NCBI GenBank assembly: GCA_020634935.1
Contig: JACKAT010000043.1
Location: 1-47,743 of the forward strand
Direction of reading: 5' to 3'
Length of the DNA stretch: 47,743 nucleotides
Origin: Anaerolineales bacterium
GTDB taxonomy: Bacteria; Chloroflexota; Anaerolineae; 4572-78; J111
Part shown: one piece after another, positions 1 to 7,444 of the stretch
Layout: each line of letters begins with the position of its first letter
Position numbering within the stretch: position 1 is the stretch's first letter
Program-made: the position numbers and the translations under genes
The notes under the pieces: generated by a model
What the model was told of the DNA's origin: nothing
What the model saw: only the letters and a program-made list of their open reading frames with translations
Database searches by the model: none

Positions 1-200
1 CGTCGAAACGGTGTTACCGGTGTCGTTAATGCCGTTTTGACATCTTGTTGACCTGTTGCCGGCTGAGGCAGACCCTACTTATCACGTCGAAACGGTGTTA
101 CCGCTGTCGTTAATGCCGTTTTGACATCTTGTTGACCTGTTGCCGTCCCGAACAATCCTTTCTCACCTGTTGAAACAGGGTGGTAGCACAACATTAAACC
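1..200. repeat. 84-bp-period direct repeat, truncated by window edge
   Basis: A 61-bp sequence at 1-61 recurs at 85-145 with a single mismatch; each copy starts CGTCGAAACGGTGTTACC. The 23-bp interval between the copies is not repeated exactly. A weak third copy can be traced from about 168, and a fragment of the same core (gccgtcattaat-ctgttttgacatct) reappears near 352-380. The repeats are too long, and the interval too little like a spacer, for a CRISPR. The array may continue upstream of the window. No gene is seen in 1-1031. Confidence 0.75.
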
Positions 201-239
201 GTGGAGACGTGAGAACGACGGCAGATCGACCCCATAATC

Positions 240-312
240 GACAGAATTGACATGATTATCACGATTTTATCAATCATAATTCGGTAAATCGGGTTAATCC
301 TGTCTAAATTTT
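240..312. repeat. Dispersed AGACAGGATT-type inverted repeat, copy A
   Basis: The segment begins GACAGAATTGACATGATT and ends GGGTTAATCCTGTCTAAA, so the ends are imperfect inverted repeats around an AT-rich centre. Related segments lie at 7335-7405 and 15074-15149 in this window. All three are intergenic and about 70-76 bp long. This is a small non-coding dispersed repeat, REP- or MITE-like; no open frame is present. Confidence 0.65.
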
Positions 313-412
313 TCTTCACCACGGTTTAGTGCAGAGCTATCAACAGGGTTGCCGCCGTCATTAATACTGTTTTGACATCTAAAGGATGTGTTTCTCGCCA
401 TTCAACTCCCTC

Positions 413-600
413 TTACGCCCAACGGATCAGACCTGACAGGTTTCACCAGGCATCAATGGGCCTCGATCAAGGTCATACGGACCGGACCTTACGCCAATGG
501 GCCAGAGCTGACAGGTTTTACCAGGTATCAATGGGCCTCGATCAAGGTCAGATGGGCCGAATTTTACGCCAAACGGCCTCTTCGAAAACCTGTCAGCTCT
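413..600. repeat. 75/76-bp tandem repeat with inverted third part
   Basis: Unit 1 runs 413-488 and unit 2 runs 489-563; each starts TTACGCC and shares TGACAGGTTT-ACCAGG-ATCAATGGGCCTCGATCAAGGTCA. A third partial unit starts at 564. Within it, 585-600 (AAAACCTGTCAGCTCT) is the perfect reverse complement of 504-519, so the array can fold on itself. Two overlapping frames are open through it, but their proteins only mirror the DNA repeat, so it is treated as non-coding. Confidence 0.7.
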
Positions 601-882
601 TCACCGCGCTGAAACCACTGATGGTTCAACCCAAATCCATCGACTCTGGCGCTGGCGGGTGACTTTCGCTCCCGGATGATCGGTCAGCGTCCTCATTTTT
701 CTCAGCGCCGTCAGCGATGCGAGCTTGCCCCCACTCATAGAACCACTGAAGGATTGAATGGGATGATTTCACAGAATGTCGTATTCAGTACCTTAAACCT
801 TTTTCCCCCTTGTCACGCCCCGCTCCTTCGTGTTAAAATGCTTAAAGCAAACTCAATGAAGCCACGGAGCGACTAAACTCTA

Positions 883-939
883 GGAGCGACAAAGCTTGCT
901 TTGTCATCTACGGTGGGACAAAGCAAGCTTTGTCGCTCC
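883..939. repeat. Perfect 23-bp inverted repeat (REP-like hairpin)
   Basis: The left arm 883-905 (GGAGCGACAAAGCTTGC..., 23 bp) is perfectly complementary to the right arm 917-939, with an 11-nt loop. There is no T-run after it, so it is not a typical terminator. It is one of several dispersed hairpins in the gaps of this window. Confidence 0.8.
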
Positions 940-952
940 AGACTCTTATTCA

Positions 953-1013
953 CCCTCACCCCGTCGCTGACGCGACTCCCCTCTCCCTCAGGGAGAGGGG
1001 TTGGGGGTGAGGG
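953..1013. repeat. G/C-rich double inverted repeat upstream of STAND gene
   Basis: The outer arms CCCTCACCCC (953-962) and GGGGTGAGGG (1004-1013) enclose inner arms CCCCTCTCCC (978-987) and GGGAGAGGGG (991-1000), with a 3-nt loop. The structure ends 18 nt before the ATG of the STAND ATPase gene, so any transcript reading in from upstream would carry it in its leader, just ahead of the ribosome binding site. It resembles widely dispersed REP-type hairpins. Confidence 0.75.
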
Positions 1014-1031
1014 CCATTGCCCGAGGAGACG

Positions 1032-2852
1032 ATGAACCAACAATACCATCTCCACCACATCCGCGCCCTGCTGACCACAGGCTTTACCCCCGAACAACTG
1101 CGCCGCTTCTGTCACGACACGCCTGCCTTCCGACCGGTTTATCACCAGTTAGCGCAAGAGACCGGCCAAGACACCATTATCGACCGGCTCATGGAACACG
1201 CCGAGCGCCACATCCTGTTTGTGCCTCTCCTTGAGTGGGCCAAGCGCCAAAATCCGGCCCAGTATGAACAGCACCGACCTTACGGGGACAGGACCATCGA
1301 CGATCAACCTGCCGGTCACTCGCCCGGCGGCGCTCAAAGCCGGGGGCCAACCATTCCCCTCCAACGCCCCCGCCGCGCCGAGCATTTCATTGGTCGCGAG
1401 GCAGAATTAGCTAAACTCCTAACCGATCTCCAACCCGGCCAAGTTGTGACCCTGACCGGCCCCGGCGGCATTGGCAAGAGCGCCCTGGCCGCCGAAGCCA
1501 TCTGGACGCTGGCCCCCGACACTGCCCCGCCGGACCGCTTTTCCGATGGGATGGTCTTTCACAACTTCTACGACCAACCGCAAGTTGAGTTAGCGATGGA
1601 AAGCATTGCCCGCGCGTTTGGGGAAGAACCCAAGCCGACTCCCCGTGACGCTGCCCAACGCGTCCTGGCCGGGCGGCAGGCGCTGCTCATCTTCGACGGC
1701 GCGGAGGATGCCGACAACCTACCGGCCCTGCTCAAGCTGACCGGCCCCTGCGGCGTCCTCATCACCAGCCGCACCAGCGACGATGCCCCCGGTGATTGGC
1801 AAGATGTGCCGCGCTTAACCACGGCCGAAGCAGTGACCCTACTGCAAACCCTGGCCGGGACGTGGGCCAACGATCAGCAAGCCGTCCAGAGTATTTGTGA
1901 ATTAGTGGGCGGGTTGCCCCTGGCGGTGAGTTTGGTGGGTCGCTATTTGGCTCACCGTAAACACCGAGCCACAACTTATCTCCAAGGATTGAAAGCCTCG
2001 CCGCTCAAGGCGCTGGACCAGGGCCAGCGGCGGGCCAAAAGTGTGCCGGTCTTGCTTGAACGCAGTCTAACTCAGGTCAGTCCGGCCGCGCAGCAGGCGC
2101 TGGCCGTGATCGGGCTGTTAGCCCTCAATCCGTTTCAGATTGATGGGCTAGCGGCCGCCCTGGCTGTACCGGACTATGAAGCCGAGCACATCCTGGGCGA
2201 ACTGGTCAGCTACGGCCTGCTGCTGCGACCCACCGCACGGTACGAAACCGGCCACGCCCTGATCCATACCTACGCCCGGCGGCGGCTGACCGCGCCGGAT
2301 GAGGTCCTTATCCGGCTGGCTGAGTATTACACCAAGCTGGCTGAAGAACAAAGCCAATTAGGGCCGCCCGGCTACGCCATCCTTGATGGCGAGCGCAGCC
2401 ATCTGGTGACTGTGCTGGAGCGCTGTATAGAGCGCGAAGCCTGGGAAGCCGCGCGGAGTCTGGTGTGGGGGGTGGATAGTTATCTGGACATTACGGGCCA
2501 CTGGACCGAACGGGTAGCGGTTCTGGAGATGGGCGTTACAACAGCCCAGGCATTGGGGCATCGTCGCGATGAGGGGGCTTTTTCAGGCAACCTGGGGCTG
2601 GCCTACAGCGACCTCGGCCAGGTCGAGCGGGCCATTGACTTTCATACCCAGGCCCTCGCCATCACCCGCGAGATTGGCGATAGACGCGGTGAAGCGTTCC
2701 AAAGTTGGAATTTAGGGTTGCTTTATGAAGAGAGCGACCCGGCTCAGGCGGTGGCTTTGATGTCGGTTTGTGTTGATTATGAACGGGAGATTGGTCATCC
2801 TGATGCGGAAGCTGATGCGGAGCGGGTGGAGCGGATTAAGGCGCGGATGTAG
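1032..2852 (+). CDS. STAND-class ATPase: EAD-like domain, NB-ARC, TPR
   Basis: A predicted intracellular signalling ATPase of 606 aa. Residues 1-85 form a helical domain like the effector-associated (Death-like) adaptor domains found at the start of bacterial STAND proteins. The NB-ARC part shows a Walker A GPGGIGKS at 143-150, Walker B LLIFD at 218-222, sensor-like ITSRTS at 244-249 and GLPLA at 294-298. A helical region follows, then two or three TPR units (about 510-590). The ATG at 1032 is chosen because GAGGAG lies just upstream; a TTG at 1017 in frame has no such site. Family knowledge: such proteins oligomerise on a trigger and recruit an effector through the EAD. No effector gene with a matching EAD is seen nearby. 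The TPR tail is short, so loss of distal repeats is possible. The trigger and target are unknown. Confidence 0.85.
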   Translation: MNQQYHLHHIRALLTTGFTPEQLRRFCHDTPAFRPVYHQLAQETGQDTIIDRLMEHAERHILFVPLLEWAKRQNPAQYEQHRPYGDRTIDDQPAGHSPGGAQSRGPTIPLQRPRRAEHFIGREAELAKLLTDLQPGQVVTLTGPGGIGKSALAAEAIWTLAPDTAPPDRFSDGMVFHNFYDQPQVELAMESIARAFGEEPKPTPRDAAQRVLAGRQALLIFDGAEDADNLPALLKLTGPCGVLITSRTSDDAPGDWQDVPRLTTAEAVTLLQTLAGTWANDQQAVQSICELVGGLPLAVSLVGRYLAHRKHRATTYLQGLKASPLKALDQGQRRAKSVPVLLERSLTQVSPAAQQALAVIGLLALNPFQIDGLAAALAVPDYEAEHILGELVSYGLLLRPTARYETGHALIHTYARRRLTAPDEVLIRLAEYYTKLAEEQSQLGPPGYAILDGERSHLVTVLERCIEREAWEAARSLVWGVDSYLDITGHWTERVAVLEMGVTTAQALGHRRDEGAFSGNLGLAYSDLGQVERAIDFHTQALAITREIGDRRGEAFQSWNLGLLYEESDPAQAVALMSVCVDYEREIGHPDAEADAERVERIKARM

Positions 2853-2858
2853 AGTTGG

Positions 2859-2912
2859 GGAGTTTATGGAGTTTGTGGAGTTTTTAGAGTTAATGGAGTT
2901 GGTGGAGTTGAG
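2859..2912 (+). repeat. 9-bp tandem repeat GGAGTTTRT, 6 units
   Basis: Six consecutive 9-bp units can be read: ggagtttat, ggagtttgt, ggagttttt, agagttaat, ggagttggt, ggagttgag. They start seven bases after the stop codon of the STAND gene. The same nonamer occurs in the opposite strand at about 3450-3505, directly after the stop of the ferredoxin-like subunit gene, and again at 46819-46942. The function is unknown. The rest of 2913-3490 holds two inverted-repeat elements and no gene. Confidence 0.75.
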
Positions 2913-3030
2913 GTGTGGGTGGGGTTAGAACAGCGGATGCGCGGGATGGGCGGATGGGGGCGTTGAGGCGGTGCGGGCGGGTGGACAACAACGGATGGGG
3001 AAAGGAACGGATTTTTGGGCCGGAGCTTAA

Positions 3031-3125
3031 GACCTTATAGGTTTCCGCACGCTAACATGGACCTGACGCCTGTTCCAACCGGAAAGGGATGTTATCGTTA
3101 CTGACATTCGGAAACCTATAAGGTC
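3031..3125. repeat. 95-bp MITE-like element with 17-bp terminal inverted repeats
   Basis: GACCTTATAGGTTTCCG (3031-3047) and its exact reverse complement (3109-3125) bound a 61-nt interior without an open frame. The size and perfect ends fit a small non-autonomous mobile element. No clear target duplication is visible. Confidence 0.7.
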
Positions 3126-3260
3126 TCGTGGTGGCCGGCGGTTCTTCGTCGGCCAAAGCCGCCCCCCTCGATACGGTCTCGCGCTGCCCTTCGTCAAGCT
3201 CAGGATGCACTCGCCCCACTCGGGATGCGACTTACCTGAGTTTGGAAATTCATGTCCTTC

Positions 3261-3418
3261 GTGTCATTTCGTAGCGTTAGCGGAGAAATCCCGGTGACAA
3301 TACAATGAAAAGTGATTCGGCCGGAAAAATTTAAAGCGACAACGTCAAATTTTCCCGGCGAACAGTTCGCTATGGCTGTGCCTGAGGGATTTCTTCGCCT
3401 CCGGCTGCGAAATGACAC
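3261..3418. repeat. TCATTTCG/GAGAAATCCC inverted-repeat element, copy 1
   Basis: The left arm 3261-3292 begins GTGTCATTTCGTAGCG and ends GGAGAAATCCC. The right arm 3386-3418 begins GGGATTTCTTCGCC and ends GCGAAATGACAC. The arms are imperfect complements around a loop of about 93 nt. The same arm family forms the interior of the element at 4173-4316, so this is a dispersed repeat family. Confidence 0.7.
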
Positions 3419-3449
3419 GCTCGGCTCTAATTATCGGCCTCAGGTTACT

Positions 3450-3505
3450 ACTCCACCATAAACTCCACAAACTCTACCAACTTCATAAACTCTACGAACT
3501 CTCCC
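3450..3505 (-). repeat. 9-bp tandem repeat GAGTTTRTG, minus-strand copy
   Basis: Read on the minus strand, this is a degenerate run of 9-bp units of the form AGAGTTTATG / GGAGTTTGTG. It begins at the last codons and TAG stop (3492-3494) of the minus-strand ferredoxin-like gene and continues downstream. It mirrors the array that follows the convergent STAND gene at 2859-2912. Confidence 0.65.
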
Positions 3506-4136
3506 GCTCCAACTGCCACTCGACCAAGCCCTTGAGCGCCCCGGTCGGGCAGACGCCGACGCAGTTGCCGCAGAAGACGCAGGTGGTGTCGGGCATGTCT
3601 TCGTCGAAGAAGGTGGCGACGTGGCTGTGGATGCCGCGCTCGCCCCAGGTCAGGGCGAAGGTGTGCTGGACATCCTCGGCGCAAACCTGGATGCAGCGCC
3701 AGCACATGACGCATTGGGAGTAGTCGCGGATGTAGAAGGGGTTGTCCTCGAAGACGTCGAACTCGCGTTTGACGCCGCCGGCGAAGCGCTGCGGATTGGC
3801 CTGGACGTCGGCCATGTAGTGCTGGATGTGGGGCGCTTCGCCCAAATCCACGGTCGAGGCCAGCAGTTCCAGAATGACCCGGCGGCCGGTTTGAACCCGC
3901 TGGCTGGTGGTGTTGACGACCATATCGGCCTTGACCGGCATCACACAGGCCGGCTGCAAACCCCGCTGCCCCTCGACCTCCACCGTGCAGACCCGGCAAA
4001 TCGCCGGCGGCGTCAGCGAGGGGTGGTAGCAAATCGCCGGGATGGTAATCCCCACCGTCGCCGCCGCATCGAGGATGGTCGTTCCTTCCGGCACGGTGAC
4101 GGATTGGTTGTCGATGGTTAGGGTAATGTGGGCCAT
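3492..4136 (-). CDS. NuoG/HoxU-like ferredoxin subunit of NAD-dependent formate dehydrogenase
   Basis: A 214-aa electron-transfer subunit that should carry electrons from the molybdenum subunit to the flavin subunit in the cytoplasm. The N-terminal part is a plant-type [2Fe-2S] domain with C36, C47, C50 and C64. The C-terminal part has two ferredoxin [4Fe-4S] motifs, C142-C145-C148-C152 and C186-C189-C192-C196. Between residues 65 and 141 there is no cysteine at all, so the His-Cys [4Fe-4S] site usual in NuoG, HoxU and many formate dehydrogenase subunits cannot be present. That stretch holds instead a short helix-like segment with H103 and H106. The gene is last in the minus-strand cluster after the NuoE-NuoF fusion. 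The ATG has AGGA seven bases upstream. The role is inferred from the neighbours; a bidirectional hydrogenase diaphorase part is less likely, as no hydrogenase gene is present. Confidence 0.88.
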   Translation of the reverse strand: MAHITLTIDNQSVTVPEGTTILDAAATVGITIPAICYHPSLTPPAICRVCTVEVEGQRGLQPACVMPVKADMVVNTTSQRVQTGRRVILELLASTVDLGEAPHIQHYMADVQANPQRFAGGVKREFDVFEDNPFYIRDYSQCVMCWRCIQVCAEDVQHTFALTWGERGIHSHVATFFDEDMPDTTCVFCGNCVGVCPTGALKGLVEWQLERESS

Positions 4137-4172
4137 AGGAATATCCTAAATAATTGATAATTGATAATTGAT

Positions 4173-4316
4173 ATGGGACTTACGCAGTTGAAAGATATTG
4201 ATGTCATTTCGAGCGACGAAGGAGCGAGAAATCCCTCAGAAGGTTGTTTACAACCGAACGTCGTAGGGATTTCTCCGCCTACGGCTACGAAATGACATAA
4301 AAGGCGTAAGTCCTAT
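4173..4316. mobile_element. 144-bp MITE-like element with GACTTACGC termini
   Basis: The ends ATGGGACTTACGC (4173-4185) and GCGTAAGTCCTAT (4304-4316) are 13-bp inverted repeats with one mismatch. Inside is a long hairpin, 4201-4298, of the TCATTTCG/GAGAAATCCC family with GGTTGTTTACAACC at its tip. GATAATTGA lies at 4163-4171, one base before the left end, and again directly after the right end at 4317-4325. This may be a 9-bp target duplication, though the left flank is itself a GATAATT repeat. Another element with the same type of end lies at 6548-6680. Confidence 0.7.
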
Positions 4317-4391
4317 GATAATTGAAGGCTGGAGATTGGAAGAATTCATCATTCATCCCTCATCATTCATAATTTATTTGTTCCTCATCAT

Positions 4392-6524
4392 TCATCGTTC
4401 ATCATTCATACTTCCCAATAGTTCCGGCCAGCGCTTAATCGCATCCGTCACCGCCCAGCCGGCGGCTTGGCCGAGGCCGCAGATGCTGGTGTCGGTCATG
4501 ACTTGGGCCAGTTCCAGCAGGGTGGCGATGTCGTCGGGCCGGCCGTGGCCGTGTTGGATGCGGTGGAGGATTTCGGCCTGGCGTTGGGTGCCGATTTGGC
4601 AGGGGTAGCATTTGCCGCAGCTTTCGTGGGCAAAGAACTCGCCGACGCGGGTCAGCATCTCGCGCATGTTGACGGTGTCGTCAAAGACCATCATCGTACC
4701 CGCGCCGATGGTGCCGCCGACCTTTTTGAAATCCTCAAAGGTGATCGGCGTATCGAGGTGGTCGGCGGTCAGGAAGGTGCCGGCCGCCCCGCCGGTTAAG
4801 ATGCCCTGGACGCGCCGGTCGTTGAGGATGCCGCCGGCCAGGTCGTAAATCAGTTGGCGCAGGGTCACGCCAAAGGGAATCTCGTAGACGCCGGGTCGCC
4901 GCACCGAGCCGCTAACGGCAAACAGTTTGGTTCCGGCCGAGTCGGCCGTGCCGAGGGTGCTGTACCAGGCTCCGCCGTGGAAGATAATCGACGGCACTTT
5001 GGCCAGCGTCTCGACGTTGTTGATGACGGTCGGCTGACCCCACAGGCCGTGGGTGGTCGGGTAGGGCGGGCGCAGGCGGGGGAAGCCGCGTTTGCCTTCG
5101 ATGGCTTCCATCAGGGCTGTCTCCTCGCCGCAGACGTAGGCTCCGGCTCCGCGCCGCACGGCCAGCCGGCAGGTGAAGCCGCTGCCCTTGATGTTGTGGC
5201 CCAGCCAGCCGGCTCGCTGCAACTGGCCGACGGCGTGGACAAAGCGCTCGTAGCTGAGGCGGTGTTCGCCGCGCACGTAGACAAAGCCCTGTTCCGCGCC
5301 GACGGCGTAGCAGGCGATCAGCAACCCTTCCAACACGCGGAAGGGATCGGCGTCCATCAGCGTCCGGTCCTTGAACGCGCCGACCTCGCTCTCGTCGGCG
5401 TTGCAGATGATGTAGCGCGGGCCGGGCGGGTTAGCGGCGGTGAACTGCCATTTCAAGCCGGTCGGAAAGGCCGCGCCGCCGCGCCCCACCAGCTTGCTGG
5501 CTTTAACCGCCTCGATGACCTGCTCCGGCGTCATATCGAACAGCGCCTTGCGCAGCGCGGCCAGCCCGCCCTGAGCTTGATACTCCGGCAGGCGGTAGGG
5601 ATCGATGACGTTGATGTTGGCCATGGCCACCTTGACCAGCCCACCGATCTTGTTACTGTGCTGATCGTGATGGGGCTGGTTAGTCAACAGCGGCTGGATG
5701 TAGTCGGCGGCCAGGTCGAAATGGCGGGTGTCGTTGACCAGGGCGGCGGGCGCGTGGTCGCACAACCCCAGGCAGCGAATCGGCTCGATGGTGAACTCGC
5801 CGTCCTCGGTGGTCTGGCCGGGGTCGAGGCCCAAATGCCAGCAGACCATGTCCTGGACTTTTTGCGAACCACGCATGGCGCAAGGCGCGTCCTCGCAGAT
5901 GCGGATGATCTTCCGGCCGACCGGCTTAGTGTAGTACATCGTAAAAAATTCGGTCACGCCGTAGACATCGGACAGCGGCAGGTCGAGCGCTTGGGCGATA
6001 CGGGTTAGCACCGGGCGTGGCAGCCAGCCGCCGTAGATGGCCTGGGCTTCGTGCAAAATTTCCGGCAGCAGCGAGCGCTTGGGCAGGTTGTGGCCCCAGA
6101 TTGCATGGTCGGCCGCCAGCAGCTTCTCCAGCGCCGCCGCCTGGGGCGACACGCCCGCTTCGGCCCACAGCGTCTCTACCCAGGCCATCAGGGCCGAGTC
6201 GTTGTCCGTCACCCGCAGCGACAGGTTGTACTTGCGGTTCCAATCGAGCGTGGCCAGGTCCGGGCCGGTAAACTGGTGCTGGTCTTTCAAGCGCTCAGCT
6301 TGAAAGAGATCGTAGTCGCTCAGCAGCGTTAGCCGGGCGGCGGAGTCGGTCGCATCCAGGCCAGGCACAGTCGCGCCTTCGGTCAGCCCCAACTCGACCC
6401 ACTCGTCGGAGCGGAGCACGCCGTTGCGCACGTTTTTAATGAAGGTACGCAGCCAAAATAGCGCGGCCGGGCTGATTTCCTCGGCGCGTAGATCGGCGGC
6501 AAATTGTTCTAATCGTGAATCCAT
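4392..6524 (-). CDS. NuoE-NuoF fusion, NAD-binding flavin subunit of formate dehydrogenase
   Basis: A 710-aa diaphorase subunit expected to pass electrons from formate oxidation to NAD+ through FMN. Residues 1-130 are an extra domain without cysteines, resembling the N-terminal extension of HoxF-type fusions. Residues 140-285 are NuoE-like with [2Fe-2S] ligands C210, C215, C251 and C255. Residues 305-710 are NuoF-like: the NADH loop GRGGAAFPTG at 348-357, the FMN-site motif CNADESEVGAFKDR at 374-387, and [4Fe-4S] ligands C636, C639, C642 and C682. NuoE and NuoF are normally separate genes in complex I; a fusion is the usual form in soluble NAD-dependent formate dehydrogenases and hydrogenases. 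It lies between a DUF3124 lipoprotein gene and the NuoG-like subunit gene, with a MITE-like element in each gap. All key residues are intact. Confidence 0.92.
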   Translation of the reverse strand: MDSRLEQFAADLRAEEISPAALFWLRTFIKNVRNGVLRSDEWVELGLTEGATVPGLDATDSAARLTLLSDYDLFQAERLKDQHQFTGPDLATLDWNRKYNLSLRVTDNDSALMAWVETLWAEAGVSPQAAALEKLLAADHAIWGHNLPKRSLLPEILHEAQAIYGGWLPRPVLTRIAQALDLPLSDVYGVTEFFTMYYTKPVGRKIIRICEDAPCAMRGSQKVQDMVCWHLGLDPGQTTEDGEFTIEPIRCLGLCDHAPAALVNDTRHFDLAADYIQPLLTNQPHHDQHSNKIGGLVKVAMANINVIDPYRLPEYQAQGGLAALRKALFDMTPEQVIEAVKASKLVGRGGAAFPTGLKWQFTAANPPGPRYIICNADESEVGAFKDRTLMDADPFRVLEGLLIACYAVGAEQGFVYVRGEHRLSYERFVHAVGQLQRAGWLGHNIKGSGFTCRLAVRRGAGAYVCGEETALMEAIEGKRGFPRLRPPYPTTHGLWGQPTVINNVETLAKVPSIIFHGGAWYSTLGTADSAGTKLFAVSGSVRRPGVYEIPFGVTLRQLIYDLAGGILNDRRVQGILTGGAAGTFLTADHLDTPITFEDFKKVGGTIGAGTMMVFDDTVNMREMLTRVGEFFAHESCGKCYPCQIGTQRQAEILHRIQHGHGRPDDIATLLELAQVMTDTSICGLGQAAGWAVTDAIKRWPELLGSMNDER

Positions 6525-6547
6525 GTCACCATCTCTTAATCTCTGTT

Positions 6548-6680
6548 ATGAGTTACGCAGTTCAAAAGGTGACAGTCACTTAGCGGCGATAAATCGACCT
6601 GTTTGGACTAAGCGGACATTCATTTTCAGCAAAAAGTGACTGTCACCTGGGTTCGATACACTCAACTGCGTAAGTCCTAT
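6548..6680. mobile_element. 133-bp MITE-like element with TTACGCAGTT termini
   Basis: The left end ATGAGTTACGCAGTT (6548-6562) and right end AACTGCGTAAGTCCTAT (6664-6680) are near-complementary. An inner perfect 15-bp inverted repeat lies at 6567-6581 (AGGTGACAGTCACTT) and 6634-6648. The interior differs from the 4173-4316 element although the ends match, so the two are probably moved by the same kind of transposase. It ends five bases from the stop codon of the DUF3124 gene. Confidence 0.7.
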
Positions 6681-6685
6681 CTGTA

Positions 6686-7237
6686 TTAGGGTCCGAATTC
6701 AGCGATGACTCGGCCGGGCGTAATTAAAGAGAGGCCCTGCGTGCCGGCGGCGCTGATCAAGACCGCTTCCACGACCGGCGGCGTTACTTCGGCGTCGGCC
6801 ACCCACTCGACCACAAAGTTCGCGCCGATGCCGCCGCGATTGTCGCTGCGCCCGACCAGGTAGCCGCGCGTGACCAGTTGGTCCAGCCGGATCGGTTCGG
6901 GCAGGAAATCTTTCACAAGCTGACCGTTGGTATCGTAATATTTGACCGATTTGACGATAATCGACTGATCGAGATTGGTGTTGTGAATGGCCAGGGTAAC
7001 GGCAAAATCCCAGGTGCGCTCCGTATCCTCAAAGTAGATCTCTGAGTAGGCCGGCACGTAGATGGTTTGGCCCATCACCACATTGATATCATCCAGTGAA
7101 ACGACTTCGTCATCGACGACCACCGATCCGCTAACGAATGAGTCCGATGACTCCGTTTCGCTGCTTTGGCTGTTGCAGGCGACCAGCAGCAGCAGTGAGA
7201 TGATTAAACTAAGCCAGAAAAGGCGATGGTTTGGCAA
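6686..7237 (-). CDS. DUF3124 family lipoprotein
   Basis: A probable lipoprotein of about 183 aa. The TTG at 7237 is chosen because GAGGGAG lies eight bases upstream and the product then starts with a compact lipoprotein signal: a hydrophobic run and a lipobox LLVAC, with an acidic, serine-rich stretch after the cysteine. Other in-frame starts at 7261 (ATG) and 7306 (TTG) would only lengthen the signal region. The mature part has the DUF3124 signature: GQTIYVPAYSEIY, a beta-sandwich pattern with the segment KYYDTNGQLVK, GGIGANFVVEW, and an end of the form QGLSLITPGRVI. The function of DUF3124 is not known. It sits inside the formate dehydrogenase cluster, 207 bp after the catalytic subunit and 161 bp before the NuoE-NuoF fusion. 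These gaps contain repeats, so co-transcription is uncertain. Confidence 0.85.
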   Translation of the reverse strand: MPNHRLFWLSLIISLLLLVACNSQSSETESSDSFVSGSVVVDDEVVSLDDINVVMGQTIYVPAYSEIYFEDTERTWDFAVTLAIHNTNLDQSIIVKSVKYYDTNGQLVKDFLPEPIRLDQLVTRGYLVGRSDNRGGIGANFVVEWVADAEVTPPVVEAVLISAAGTQGLSLITPGRVIAEFGP

Positions 7238-7334
7238 GTTAAGTACTCCCTCTAAGAACATAGATGCGCAGGATTGACGGATTTGGACTTTGAATAATTC
7301 AAGCAACGGTCACCTAATAACCCGAGTTCGACAA

Positions 7335-7405
7335 TTAGACAGAATTTACACGATTGAAAAGATTTTTACCTATTTTTTATCTTTCAAATCCCGTTAATTG
7401 TGTCC
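7335..7405. repeat. AGACAGGATT-type inverted repeat, copy B
   Basis: It starts TTAGACAGAATTTACACGATT and ends CCCGTTAATTGTGTCC, with an AT-rich centre. It is a diverged copy of the family at 240-312 and 15074-15149. It lies in the gap between the formate dehydrogenase catalytic gene and the DUF3124 gene. Confidence 0.6.
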
Positions 7406-7444
7406 ATTTTGACAACTTCCGAACTGAGGTCAATCACAAAAAAC

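Noticed and set aside
1..145. Possible CRISPR repeat-spacer
   Set aside because: Two 61-bp copies with one 23-bp interval; too long for a repeat and too few units.
372..662. Overlapping small frames of 96 and 74 codons
   Set aside because: The encoded proteins only reflect the 75-bp DNA repeat in two frames, with no ribosome binding site or family match.
4854..6008. Long plus-strand frame (384 codons) opposite the NuoE-NuoF gene
   Set aside because: It is a GC-rich antisense shadow of a gene with intact catalytic motifs on the minus strand.
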